Assembly: GCA_004802725.1 (NCBI GenBank)
Contig: SGPM01000158.1
Coordinates: forward strand, 1-61,200
Length of the DNA stretch: 61,200 bases
Direction of reading: 5' to 3'
From: Antrodiella citrinella
Taxonomy: Eukaryota; Basidiomycota; Agaricomycetes; Polyporales; Steccherinaceae
Shown here one piece after another: positions 12,885 to 24,026 of this stretch; positions within the stretch are counted from its first letter, which is position 1; every line of letters starts with the position of its first letter. A program made the position numbers and the translations under genes. The notes beneath the pieces are model-generated. The model worked only from the letters and a program-made list of their open reading frames with translations, had not been told where the DNA came from and did no database searches.

Positions 12885-14896
12885 CGTCAATATCGAACCT
12901 AACCTGATCCAAGTAGTCACCATTCTCGCTGAAACAGAGAAACAGCCACTTACAGCTCCGAAGCCCAATCCGCGAACGAGAGAGTACCCGACGATCTGGC
13001 CCATAGTGCTTCTCTCATTCAGCGTTGAGATGAGGCCCTGAAAATCGCGCATTAATTCCCTCGACGTCAATTGTCGCGATCAAGGAGGCGGTAAGAGCAC
13101 GCACCATTCCGACCGCCAATATCCCTTGAGATCCGGCGAAAAGTGTGCGTACGAGGCCCGTTTTCATTGATATATTATTCATGAGAATGCTGGACGCAGC
13201 AGCCATCACGAGAAACGGGATGACGAGGGCTACTGCTAAAATGGAAGACTTTCCGGTCACTTGTAAAAGTACTTTGAACTTCATGAGCATCTGTGGCGGC
13301 TATGAGATGCTGAGGAGTGAGACATACAGGGCATGTAGAATGTCTGAATTCAAATGTCGAGGTATATGCGTGGATGAAAGGTAGGAGCTGACCAACGAGA
13401 AAACGTGGAAGAACAACAAGCAACGGACAACTGAAAATCCCTTGGTATCAATTTCAACATGTTGGAATTCCAAACTGAAGGACTCACCAGTCATAAGAGG
13501 AACATTTCTCTACTCCATTTTTACGAACAACCTCAGCGGGATGACCAGATTCGTCGCTAACGACTCCGCGTAGATAAAAGCAGCCAACGACACGCACGAA
13601 GCAACGAGCAGACCGATGACAGTCAGTGAGCTCCACGCGTAGGAGTCGCCGCCTAGGTTCAGGGCGACGATGAGGAGGGTGAGGTTAGCGATGAGCATGA
13701 ACATGCCGAGGGTGTCGAGATTTTTCATGGTGTAGCGCATATTGAGAGCACGGGAAGGTGTTTTGAGGTGGACAACGAGGATGAGGACGAGGGATACTTG
13801 ATGGAACGCACATCGTAAGCCGGAGATATAGGAAACTAAGAAGGTCCGTATGACTGACCTACAGGCCCAATGGGCGCGTTCAGCAGGAATCTATGAAGGG
13901 GGATCAGCTTAGATCCTACAGTCAACTTTTGCACGCACATCCATCTCCAATTACCCGATTTGGCTAGGATACCACCCAGGATGGGACCCATAGAATCCGC
14001 AACGATGAACACGACATTGATGAGGTTCATATACGACCCTCGCTGTCTCTCGTGTGTCAACTCTGCGTGCTTAGAGCGTCCAGTCACAACGATCGCATAG
14101 CACGTCCTAAAAACTCACGAGAGACAATTATGGTGGAGAGCGAGAGGAGCTCCGACACCACTAATCAGCCGGCCTGCAACGAGCTGAGGCAGACGACAAG
14201 CGGTTCCAGCAATGATATTGCCAAGTACCAATATCCATATCTCTGCGAGGAGGAGGCGTTTGGTGCCGGACACATCCTATGCAGTATAAAGGAACATCTC
14301 AAAAGTATGATGCGAAATGACTCAACGTACAGAGAAGCGACCAGTAATGGGCTGTATGACGGTTGTTGTGAGCAGGTACGAGGTTGTTATCCATGTCAAC
14401 GACCCAGTTGCGTGTACTCCGGCAGCGATGTTTGATACTGCAGTCGCAACAATAGTCTGTTCTATACATCCTCCAATTGAGGAGAAGTCATGCACATGTA
14501 TTCATCCACACTTACCTATAGCGTACAAGAAAGAACATAGACCCAAACTAAACGAGATGAGCGTATTCTCCAACGGCCGACATAAAAAAGCGTTCACCTG
14601 AACAATATAATCCCAATGCGCACGGCGGACATATCATCGAACTTCTCATACACCGTCAACTCCGAGGAGACAACCTCATCCGCCCCCTCGCCGTCCCCTG
14701 GTTGAACTTCTACGTTCGCTGTGGAACCGGTAGCGCGTCGAGAAGCATCTGTCTGGCGACCTGACGAGAACGCAGTCACTGTTCCCTGCCCTTCGAATCC
14801 AAGGTCTTCTCCGAAGCACTCCGAGTCTTCCGTTACAATGCCAGTGGACGCATGGTTGTGCACGACACCAGGGAGTGTGAGATCGACGAAAGACAT
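12885..14896 (-). pseudogene. MFS drug:H+ antiporter (DHA2-type) pseudogene, 3' truncated
   Basis: Splicing recovers a typical 14-helix DHA2 transporter. An acidic N-terminus (about 85 residues) is followed by helix 1 ending FLYAI, then DQTIVATAVSNIA, a SLTWITTSYLLTTTV segment, QPITGRFSDVSGTKRLL, and LTHERQRGSYMNLINVVFIV with MGPILGGILA and WRWIFLLNAPIGPV. Later parts include VTGKSS and VMAAASSIL. Lesions: about 8 nt are missing in the GVG...LLSLST region (around 14160), which shifts frame. An in-frame TAG at 13510-13512 precedes RNVPLM. The segment before VTGKSS is scrambled (13300-13420). The gene stops after a VGYSLVRGLGFG-like segment, where it abuts the FunK1 pseudogene tail-to-tail. The last helices are absent. 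Confidence 0.78.
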
Positions 14897-15076
14897 CTGG
14901 AATCAAGCTGTAATGGAACGCAATACTTTCAGAGCTCGTCGTCGTCGCAGTTGTGTTCAACATCGAGCCTAAACATGATGATCAAATTTTGGTTCTTCGG
15001 TGACTTGACTCTGCGGGCCAAGGACCCCGGAAAATCCACCAAAATGCCTCTTCCAAATGCCTCAGGAAAAATGTCG

Positions 15077-15095
15077 GGACGGGCTCCGCCCGTCC
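15077..15095. repeat. Perfect 8-bp GC hairpin
   Basis: GGACGGGC, a TCC loop and GCCCGTCC form a perfect stem. It sits between the 34-bp repeat and the first TTTGTCGGGA copy, so it is probably part of the same repeat element. Confidence 0.6.
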
Positions 15096-15102
15096 GGCCG
15101 AA

Positions 15103-16032
15103 TTTGTCGGGAAAATGGGAAGTGGCATAGGCCAGGCTCAAATTTGTCGGGAATTTTCGCAAAAAGCGCAATTTTTCTCCCCGGGGCGGGGAAATGGTTG
15201 GAAACGACTGTGATACGTTGTAGCTAGCATAGTATGACATTTGGAAGCAATGCGAGCAATATTGCGATGTGAAAACTCTGTTTACGCCGCGCTGATGTCC
15301 ACAGTATTGTCTGACTTACGTTCCCTCTTCCGGAAGAGAACCATTGCCTTATCGAACGCCTCGATACTGCCGGAGAGTGCTAGAAATGTCTTCATGTCCA
15401 CGCTGTCCAGTTTGTACGCTGACATCGAGGTTGCGTGAACAGTGTAAGGTCGTGCTGGAGGAGACAGGACTTTGGAGAGGCTAGAAGGCATTAACACTAA
15501 GCCGAGCATTTTACATTCTATTAAGGGAGTATAATATTACTGTATTGATGAAGATCAATGTGTACTATATACTCAGTACTTGTTTGTGAAGTTGTATAGC
15601 ACGAGGCCGAAACCCCTCTCGGCTCCGCGCCTTTCCGAGAAACACACACCAGAATGAAAGAAAAACATACACACAAAGGAATCGAACCCCTCGCTATAAA
15701 CTTAGGCTAGGTCACATAACAAAGGACTTACTTAACCCCTACACCACATGCACCATACCCAAAAAAGTTTCAGGCTGACTCATAATTTTGTCGGGATATT
15801 TACACAGGCCTTCGACGCTGGACCCCTCAATTTGTCGGGAGTTCGCACAGGCCTTCCAAGATTTTGGGTCAATTTTTGTCGGGATTGGGAAGAGGCATTT
15901 TGGTGGATTTTCCGGGGTCCTGCCCCGGCCTTTTGTTGCAAGCCTGGGTTTGATCTTGGAAGCGGTTTGCGATTGGCCAGCTCTTGGACCAGCTACGGGT
16001 TGATTACAATCGCCATCTAAGATTTGTCGGCA
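15103..16032 (+). repeat. Dispersed TTTGTCGGGA motif (five exact copies, one near copy)
   Basis: Exact TTTGTCGGGA occurs at 15103-15112, 15143-15152, 15787-15796, 15831-15840 and 15875-15884. TTTGTCGGCA is at 16023-16032, and a shorter TGTCGGGA at 15073. All are on the plus strand and spacing is irregular. I did not notice the motif elsewhere in the window. It appears to be an internal building block of the repeat family here. Confidence 0.65.
15664..15752 (-). other. tRNA-like pol III A/B-box element (tRNA pseudogene or SINE head)
   Basis: On the minus strand a good A box (TGGTGTAGGGGTTAAGT, 15746-15730) is followed by a perfect B box (GGTTCGATTCC, 15688-15678). Their spacing is that of a tRNA gene. 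A T-stem (AGGGG/CCTTT, with wobble pairs) can form around TTCGATT. The acceptor stem does not pair and no clear anticodon stem is seen, so this is not a working tRNA. It fits a decayed tRNA or the head of a tRNA-derived SINE inside the repeat zone. Confidence 0.55.
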
Positions 16033-17427
16033 ATCTTGGATCCGACTTCCAATATTGTCTTTCGTCTGGCAAGCCAATCGGTCGCAAGACGCCAAAATTG
16101 TCTTCAAAGCCAGCCAGGAAATTTCCGACATTTTCAACGCTCTCCTCCCTATTCATGCGTGCTGACCGCATGTTTCAGGTCAATTGAGATAAATATCCCC
16201 ACGCGCGGTTGCAACGTCGTATCCTGTCCTCGACCGAGTTGCCCAACCGTTCATAACTCTGCTTCTGCTTTTCATTTTCTTCACATAGTCCCCGCTCATG
16301 ATGTCCTACGCCCTGGAGTGTCAAAGCCTGGCCTGATCATGATGTCGCAGTTCTGATCATAAGCACTCCAACGTCCAAGTATTTGGGTACAGGAAATCCC
16401 GGTATCAGAAACACCCCCGGGTGGTCTCGCCGGTCGTCTGACTCTGATTCCAGTCATGGATATTCAGATGGACGTCTCTGCTGTTCCCTGGTATTTCATG
16501 ACACGCTCCCCAACCTGAGTCCGCTCCATTTGTTGATCGTCTACCGTCTACGAAGTACGTACAGATGCACATTTAAAATATACGTGTTGAACCAGGGTGT
16601 TTTCACAGATAGGAAAGAAGGCCGAAGGCCGATCTCGGCAACTCGAGTCTTCCGCATCGCATGAACACCGCGACCTATACGTCAAAGTTAGACTCACCAT
16701 CAGATCATGTTTCAGGTGATGGGACTACCATGGTGTCTGTGGCTGATCTAGAGGGAGACGAGGCGTACAAAGCTTTGCACTACGTAGAGCTGCATGTCGT
16801 AAAGGTGTTATTCATCGTTCTGTTCAATGTGATCTTTTCTCTTGAGAGTGGGTTCGAGCTGCCAGAATATAAAGGAGAACATCGCATCCGCCGCTAGCTA
16901 TATTCTCCGATTGATAGGATCCGTGCTTACATTGAGCGGGCCAATCGGTATTCGTACGACCTTCGCAGCTGGCAGATGAGTTCAACGTTCAAGGCCATAT
17001 CCTGCCCGTCTGGACCATATTTCAAATGAAATCGACCCACTCAACCTTTTGAAGTAAGTCAGGATCGACAAGTAGAGGACCAATACCATGCAGGACCTGT
17101 ATAAAGTAGTCGCCACACACATGTGAATCAACTCGTATGATCATGAGGAGCACGAAACGCTCTGAACACAACGTCCAGTCGGACGTGGATGTGTAAGTAC
17201 GGACCCATCTCAACACCGTGGTACATACTGTCGCTGCTGAGTTGTCAATCATTGGCTCGGCGTGTGGGTGGCCGTCCGTTCGAGTCGAAGTACTTCAAGT
17301 ACTAAGTAGGTCGAAGTGTTGCCCAAGGGATAATGACGCCGGTGAACAATATACTCTGTGTTCAGCACATCGACTCATGTCACACAATAGGGTGCAGAAT
17401 CATGCATATATTGTGCAAAGAGCTAAC

Positions 17428-18290
17428 CTACATTATACGGACGCGGACGAGGTGGTGGTCTACAGTGGCCGGATGCGCCTGCAGACCTACTCGTTCCACT
17501 AGTGGGGTACCTATCATCTCGTACCTATCGTCTCGAGCACATTTGAGCGTGGGAGGACGTATGCCGTCTACACCTGGACGACACGCTGAGGCGGCTGGCG
17601 ATGGACTGCGACGTCGAACGCGTGAATACGGAGGCGGAGGCGGGGGGTACCGCCTATCGTAGTCCCGCCCATACGACGGTCGAGTACGGTCTCTGTCACG
17701 ATCGTCAGCAACAAAAGCAGCGGCAGCAGGATACCCGACCGTCAAGCGTGATCTCAAAGGACGATTCTCATAACTCGACCTCTGGAAGCGGAATTCGGTG
17801 GAGGAGGTGCATTTAGTGTTCCACCGTACGACACCCTGCGATTCCGTCCTTCACGTGTCTCCCATACAGGTGCGGCGCCTCCAGTTTGGACAGCGTCGCG
17901 TTCCAAGAAGCTGCCATCGCCCCGATATCGAGGGGTCCATATCTGTCCCTATCGCGGGTTCCATGACTCGGAGCCACGCCTGTTCCATCTCTCTACCGTG
18001 TCCGCCTCGTTTATCGTCCCGCCAATCTCGAGTATACCCACCTCCATACGCGTCAGCCGGGTGTCGGCGTCCGTTGCGACCAGAGTATGGAAAACGGGAT
18101 CCGTCTCGTGTGAAGGGCGGCCGGCAGGGCCGTCTGTCTCTGTCGTAGAGCCCAGGATTAAATCACGTCGAGAGGGAGACACAGAGGTAGTCCCACGAGA
18201 CTTGAATCACCGGTCTTCTGATGCACTGTTCCCGGTGTAGTTGCCTTTCGGAGGCCCCGAATTCACGCGTCCACGCTCCAGTACGAGGCC
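17428..18290 (-). pseudogene. Arg/Asp/Ser/Pro-rich (RS-like) protein remnant
   Basis: Minus-strand frames encode low-complexity sequence of RNA-processing type: DRDRDRTRPSYGRDYDRRY, a run of six prolines, then SRVRRRSPSPA (about 17600-17720). The same region upstream shows more charged fragments in shifting frames (17949-18182). No folded domain is visible, and no single frame or splice chain runs through. It may be the tail of a degraded SR-type protein, or the tail of the kinase pseudogene just upstream. Confidence 0.35.
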
Positions 18291-18305
18291 TGAAAAATGG
18301 CGTAG

Positions 18306-19517
18306 TCAATCGTTGATGACGGAACGTCCACGTTCTTCCGTAGTGTTCAACCAAGCCAACGCTTTGACGACGTCCATCGCAGTCAACCTCTTCAGCGGAT
18401 CGTAGACAGCCCTTCCATACACCTGTTCAAAATCAGACCTTTCAGCTTCTGAGGTACCCTGCAGGTACTTCCACTTCCACCACTGGCTTCGCAGGCGCGG
18501 AGGGTGTAATGCCATCAATCGCCTACTCTTCCAGAGTCGAAATCGAAATACTTGGCGCCCCCTGTCCATTAATTCCACCACGAGTCAGGCAGTTTACCGA
18601 ACACCGACACCAAATATTATCATCCAAAACACGAACACGCCTGCCGCCAAGACCACGGCTTCCGCCACCGCAGAATAGCATGTACATGAGAGAGCGCAAC
18701 GCCCACACGTCCGAGGCTGGACTTCCCCCACTGTCAAAGATGATCTCTGGAGCGGCGTAGGCACGAGGGCAGTTGAACATCCGCTTCACGTTTGCTTGAG
18801 AGGGGACGTGAATGAGGAGACTTTTTTGGCGGACATTTGCTGTTGCAAAACCGGACATCAGACACCAGTGGGTCACCGAAAAATTTCTCGACCTGTTCTT
18901 CGGTCAGGGATGCGAGTGAGGGCGAGTGAAAAAGGATGTTGCGGAGATGGAGATCTACATGTATTCATGTTAAACTTTGAAAAATAGCAAACGGACATGA
19001 TCCTCACCGGCGTGGACGATGCGGCATGAATGACACGCCCTGCATTAATCGGGCTGCAAAGCGCCGCGCAAAAACAGGAGGAAGACGTGCATCTTCATAC
19101 ACCGTCCCGATGTGCTCGGTCAAGTGTGGTGCAGAAACCTCGTTGACAATGCAAAGATGCGTCCCGTTTGGACCATCATGGAAGAACGAGTCGAGACACT
19201 GCAGTACAAAAGCTTTGCCAGCGCCGGTGCCAGTGAGAGACTGCCGAAGGATTTAAAGCTCCGTTCCAGGAGAGTGGGTAGAGGATGCGTCGGCGGTGAC
19301 AATTTTCAACGCAGCAAACGCCGCTCTATCGTTGTCCCACACGAGCCACACGGTGGCATAGGATCCGTGTCCGAGCTTGTGCTCAACTTCGTATCTTCCG
19401 TCCTTGAATGTGGTCGTCTAGGTGGACTGGATGGTATCCGCCTGGACTATACCTGTTTGTATCTTCGAAATCAGGGCGTTGGTGGTAGATCTGCTCGAAA
19501 GCAGAGTATTCAGACAT
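18306..19517 (-). pseudogene. SRPK-like Ser/Thr kinase pseudogene
   Basis: Pieces of one kinase domain lie in order across different frames. They are an N-terminal MSEYSAFEQIY and YHPVHLGD, the glycine loop YEVEHKLGHGSYATVWLVWD, the Lys segment AALKIVTAD, a catalytic loop in the form DLHLRNILF, then LTEEQVEKFFGDPLV. The activation and helix F part follows (CPRAYAAPEIIFDSGG, SDVWALRSLMYMLF), and a C-lobe end (VYDPLKRLTAMDVVKALAWL). SRPK-type kinases phosphorylate SR splicing factors. Breaks: an in-frame TAA at 19253-19255, frame loss before the catalytic loop, an extra T in a T-run near 18955, and more frame changes before APEI. The canonical HRDLKxxN loop is replaced by DLHLRN, also seen in some fungal SRPK-like kinases. 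Confidence 0.7.
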
Positions 19518-19771
19518 TGGCGTTCTGAGGAGGAGGGGGGTTGGGGGAGCGCTTACCTAATGAGTCAGCTGAGATGACGACAAGTAGATCAATCTCTATT
19601 ATCTAAACCCTAACCTTCGATGCCGCCCAAAATTTCCCCGAACGTTTTCCACAACGACCAAACGGTCGAGCTCGCTATCGACCACGACGAACACAAGGGA
19701 CCTTATTCATCCAGGTCAGCCTTGTCGACCATCCTTCTCGTCTTCGCTTGTACTCTTCTATCCCATTCAAA

Positions 19772-22246
19772 ATGTCGACGAGCGGTTTGAAGGCAATCGC
19801 CCCCGTGCCCACGGCGGCGGATTTCTTGGACATCGTCTTGTCTAAAACACAAAGGAAGACACCAACAGTGCGTAAAAACCGAGCGTAGAAATGTAGTCAC
19901 CTAACATTGCTAACTGTCTGTGCAGGTCATCCATAAAAACTTCAAGATCAGCCGTATACGAAACTTCTACATGCGCAAAGTCAAATTCACCCAGGATTCA
20001 TTCGATGAGAAGCTCAGTGGTATCCTAGAGGAGTTCCCCATGCTTGATGTGAGTCAGTCTTGAGGCTCCAGCTGATCGGTGCTCACGCAGAATTGTATAT
20101 CTAGGACCTCCATCCTTTCTTGGCCTCGCTTATGAACGTGCTTTACGACAAGAATCATTACAAGCTTGCTCTCGGTCAATTGCGTACATGCAGGCATCTG
20201 ATAGATCAGGTGTCCAAGGATTATGTCCGCCTTCTGAAGTTCGGTGATAGTTTGTATCGGTGTAAGCAGTTGAAGCGAGCAGCTCTCGGTCGGTACGTCC
20301 CTTCTTCATTTTCCTATCTCCGGAAGGAATGTCTCATGTCGTACAGTATGGCGACGATCATGCGCCGCCAAAAGGACCCCCTTGCATATCTCGAACAAGT
20401 CCGTCAACATATCTCACGTCTGCCCGCTATAGATCCCACCGCCCGCACTCTCCTCATCTGTGGATACCCCAATGTCGGCAAATCATCGTTCATTAACAAA
20501 GTCACCCGTGCCGACGTCGATGTTCAGCCGTACGCCTTCACCACGAAGTCCCTGTTCGTTGGTCACCTTGACTATCGATACATGCGATGGCAGGTCATCG
20601 ACACGCCTGGAATTCTCGATCACCCTTTGGAGGACATGAACACGATCGAGATGCAGAGTATTACCGCTCTGGCCCATCTCAAGGCCTGTGTCCTCTACTT
20701 CATGGATCTTAGCGAGCAATGTGGTTACTCTATCGAGGCCCAGGTGCGTCCCTCCCGGTTTTCGCGGGTAGTGCTGCATATTGATTTGAAATTCCTACCC
20801 CGTTGTTTACAGTGCAAACTCTTCCATTCCATCAAGCCCCTCTTTGCAAACAAGCCTGTGATGCTGGTCATCAACAAGATCGACGTTACTCGTCTTGACG
20901 ACCTCTCGCCCGAGAACCGTGTTGTCGTTGACGAGATCATCAACGGTGAGGGCGTCCTCAGCGTCCAAGTGTCCTGCTACACCGACGAGGGTGTCATGGA
21001 GCTCAAGAACAAGGCGTGCGATGCCCTGCTCGAGCATCGTGTGGACACCAAACTGAAAGGGAACAAGATTAATTCCATCATCAACCGTCTGCACGTCGCG
21101 CAGCCCAAGGCGAGAGACGACGTTGTACGGGAACCGTTCATTCCGGATGCGATCAAGGAGAAGAAGAAGTACGACAAGAACGATCCCGAGCGGAAACGTT
21201 TGGAGAGGGACATCGAGTTGGAGGAGGGCGGTGCCGGTGTGTACAACATCAACATGAAGAGTACGTCACGATTCATCGCCCCGTTTTGAGCGACCGCTGA
21301 TTCATGACGATCCTTTCTACAGAGAACTACATGCTCGAGGATCCCGAGTGGAAGATGGATGTCATTCCGGAGATCATGGATGGGAAGAACATCGCGGACT
21401 TCATTGATCCCGATATCCTGGAGAAATTGGAGGCCCTTGAACGAGAGGAGGAGAAGCTCCAGGCCGAAGGCTTCTACGATAGCGAGGAGGAAATGGTGCG
21501 TCCATCTCCCGTACTCTTCATTCATCCTTTGACTGACGTCCGACTATTTTTAGGTCGATTCAGAGGACGAGCGCGAAGCCGTGATTGCCAAAGACAGCCT
21601 GCAGAAGAAGCTGGTCTCGCAGCACAACAAGAAGTCCATGAAGAACCGAGCACAACTTCCCCGCACCGCCGGTCTCAAGACTCTGGACGAGCTCACCTCC
21701 GGTCTCACCAGGGCCGGTCATGATCCTAGTAAGATTAAAGATCGCGCGGACAAACTTGCCGCCGCTGCCGGCGAAAAGCGGAAGCGACAGAGGGAAGAGG
21801 AAGAGGCTGAGATGGACGTCGATGGCGAGGGCGAGGAAATGGACGGCGACTGGATGGATGTTGATGGCGAGGACGGTACTACACCGAGCAAGCGGCGGAA
21901 GTCGAATTCAGGAGTGGTTGCGAAGGATCCGAGGGGACCCAAGACGAACAGGCAGATGGCTGGTCTGCGAGATACAGCGGTATGTCTACGTTCTTTTCTC
22001 CACGTTGATCGCGAGGCTCAATATCTTTACTTTTCTAGCAAGTTGCAAAGGCGACGAAGCTGCGTAACCTTGGCCAGAGGGAACGTAACTACCACGCAAA
22101 GGCTGGAGAGGCTGATCGCGCCATTAAGACCAAAATGGTACGTCACTCTACATTCGTTGACTTTACGTCGGCGACTAAGACTCTTTCCACAGCCCAAGCA
22201 TCTCTTCGCAGGCAAGCGCAAGGGGGGCAAGACAGACCGGAGATAG
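19772..22246 (+). CDS. NOG1: Nucleolar GTP-binding protein 1 (60S ribosome assembly GTPase)
   Basis: Essential nucleolar GTPase that joins pre-60S particles. Nine exons with canonical introns give one uninterrupted protein. An N-terminal helical region (from [20 protein letters not shown]) leads to the GTPase domain: G1 [10 protein letters not shown]3 DTPG, G4 NKID and a G5-like SCYTDEG. The NOG1-specific middle follows ([19 protein letters not shown], then YNINMK joined to [11 protein letters not shown]), and a charged C-terminal region with a KRKRQ...[15 protein letters not shown] tract and final basic [16 protein letters not shown]. Size and domain order match fungal NOG1. The start gives the expected conserved N-terminus. 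It is intact, in contrast to the pseudogenes on its left. Confidence 0.95.
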
Positions 22247-24026
22247 GACCTCCTTGTCGTACCTGTACTCGTTTTTCATTTCTGCTTCTGTTGTTGTTCT
22301 CTGTTCCGATGCATATGTTCTTCTATTCACGTATGTCCCTGAAAAGATTCAAGTTCGCTCAGCTGACAGAATGCCGATGCCTGGTACGATGGCAAAGGCA
22401 AGTTACGTGCGCCTTTAATCTCGCCACACATTCCTCAAACTGCAGTTCGATAGTCATTCCCGTCAGAGCATCTGGCGATATATCGAAAGATGACCGTTCT
22501 CGTCAATAACGATCACAAGTCTACGAACTTCAAGATCTTTCAACGCTCCCATCTACGGCTTCGTGCAGCTCCGTCTGTCGCATCTTGTCTGGTAATACTT
22601 ATCGGTGTCCCGGTCATCGCAGGACAAGTTGGCTAGAAGGCTCATCGGTGGGGGTTCTCAATTTCATTTGCGCTCTTCACTCACTTCACCGTCGCGTGTG
22701 CACTGTATTCTGTCACGCAATGCTCACGACCATCGACACAATGATGCAGGTGCTTCATTAGGTCAACGACGAAACACTTCATCCAGGAGAGCGCTGTCTC
22801 CATGAACTGGGATCACGAGGAGCTTGACATGAAATTACCCCCCTCTTTCACGTTCGGACACGCTATGCCATACCCGAACAATCACGGCTGGACCGTAGCC
22901 TGCATGGTCACAAGATGGCAGTCGTCCACCACCGACGACGACACACTTTTCCACCGTAATTCCCAACCCGAGTCGGTCCCGCGCGCTCTCGGCGTCATTC
23001 AAACCAACCTGTTCGGAAGTAGTATCTCACCGCAACACGTAAACTGCAGTGCAGGTGAGCTCTATGCTTTTCGTCAAATATTCCAGTGCAATTCCAAAGA
23101 CATCCTTGAGTACTTACGTTGTATTCCTTATAACTCCAGAAGGGTATGCTGCTCGCAAGAACATCTACGCCAACTTCGCCAATTGTGAAGACGCCGTCAT
23201 AGCAGTGAAAGCGCTTGCCGTTCTACCCTATGCTGGTTAGGCTCGAAGTTTGAACATATGTAAGTACGCGAACCTTCAACGGCGGTGTTGATTCCGGCGC
23301 CGACGCACCTACTCATCTCGAACGGCCCGCATCGTCTAGTAGTACCAGGAGGTCCGAAATGGTACGCCACCGACAAGGCGATATCAGGCCCGACTCGCTT
23401 GGAGGAATTTACGAGCACAGAAGGAAACAGCACTTCCTGAATCGTCCTGCGTCAGAATGCATTCTGGAAGTATAAATTTGCAGAGTTCAAGACCCTCGGT
23501 TTCTGTCCAGACTGCGCAGGGTCATCTGCAAGTTGACGCTTGTCGGTAAAGCCTTGGAGTCACACGGCACCTGGGTCCAAAATTTCGTCAGTCAGTGCCC
23601 TTCTCAGGCTGCATGATTGATAGGCATGCAGACTTCTCGAGAAAGCCATCTCTCTACCGCAATGAACTGCTTGCATACGCATTGAACACCACACCCAATA
23701 CACGTGGCTGCCCTGTGCCACCGCCCAACGTTAACGCGCACCTTGCAATCAAGGCTCGAATATTGTCATTGGCCACTCTTTCCTCACCGACTACCACGCC
23801 TAAGATGTTTCGCGATGTGGGTCCATGAATGTATCCCTGATTTGACTAGACCATCGGGCTCAGTTCCTGATGCAGATCCATTACGCGTAAGTATTCATCT
23901 TCTCCTCCACCCTCGAGGCGCGTCCGAACTCTTTTAAGTACCGTCTCCCCGCGCTGATTGCAGTTTCAATTTCCTCCCCGCGCACAGTATCTGAACGCAT
24001 CTACCGCCGCTAGCCCCGTGCCCTCG
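22247..24026. other. Intergenic region with one unidentified coding remnant
   Basis: A plus-strand frame from 22802, spliced by a GT...CAG pair (about 23054-23141), gives roughly 110 residues. It includes FTFGHAMPYPNNHGWTVAC and ends AVKALAVLPYAG at 23240. A separate plus-strand frame (about 23285-23440) continues with LIPAPTHLLISNGPHRLVV. They read like pieces of one decayed protein, but I cannot name the family. Nothing else recognised. Confidence 0.3.

Larger units (their letters stand above)
15021..15921. repeat. Two inverted copies of a 34-bp sequence (15021-15054 and 15888-15921)
   Basis: Positions 15021-15054 (AGGACCCCGGAAAATCCACC..., continuing to CTTCC) are an exact reverse complement of 15888-15921, separated by 833 bp. 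Flanking sequence is also loosely related: a GGGAAGTGGCAT segment near 15116 resembles GGGAAGAGGCAT at 15887. These look like two diverged copies of one repeat family in opposite orientation rather than clean terminal repeats. No target-site duplication was found. Confidence 0.7.
14897..17427. other. Repeat-rich intergenic zone, no intact gene
   Basis: Holds the inverted repeat, TTTGTCGGGA motif and tRNA-like element listed separately. A minus-strand frame at 15282-15509 (MKTFLALSGSIEAFDKA) has a faint likeness to glycolipid-transfer-protein N-termini, but the match is too weak to call. The 16.2-17.4 kb part shows only short frames with no recognised product. Confidence 0.45.

Noticed and set aside
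12585..13070. 161-codon minus-strand frame as a separate gene
   Set aside because: Its first part is the 3' end of the MFS pseudogene and the rest is antisense to the FunK1 tail.
15282..15509. Possible glycolipid-transfer-protein fragment
   Set aside because: Only one short stretch (MKTFLALSGSIEAFDKA) resembles the family; no second motif.
15739..16137. 132-codon minus-strand frame in the repeat island
   Set aside because: Low-quality composition, overlaps the repeats and the pol III boxes; no protein family.
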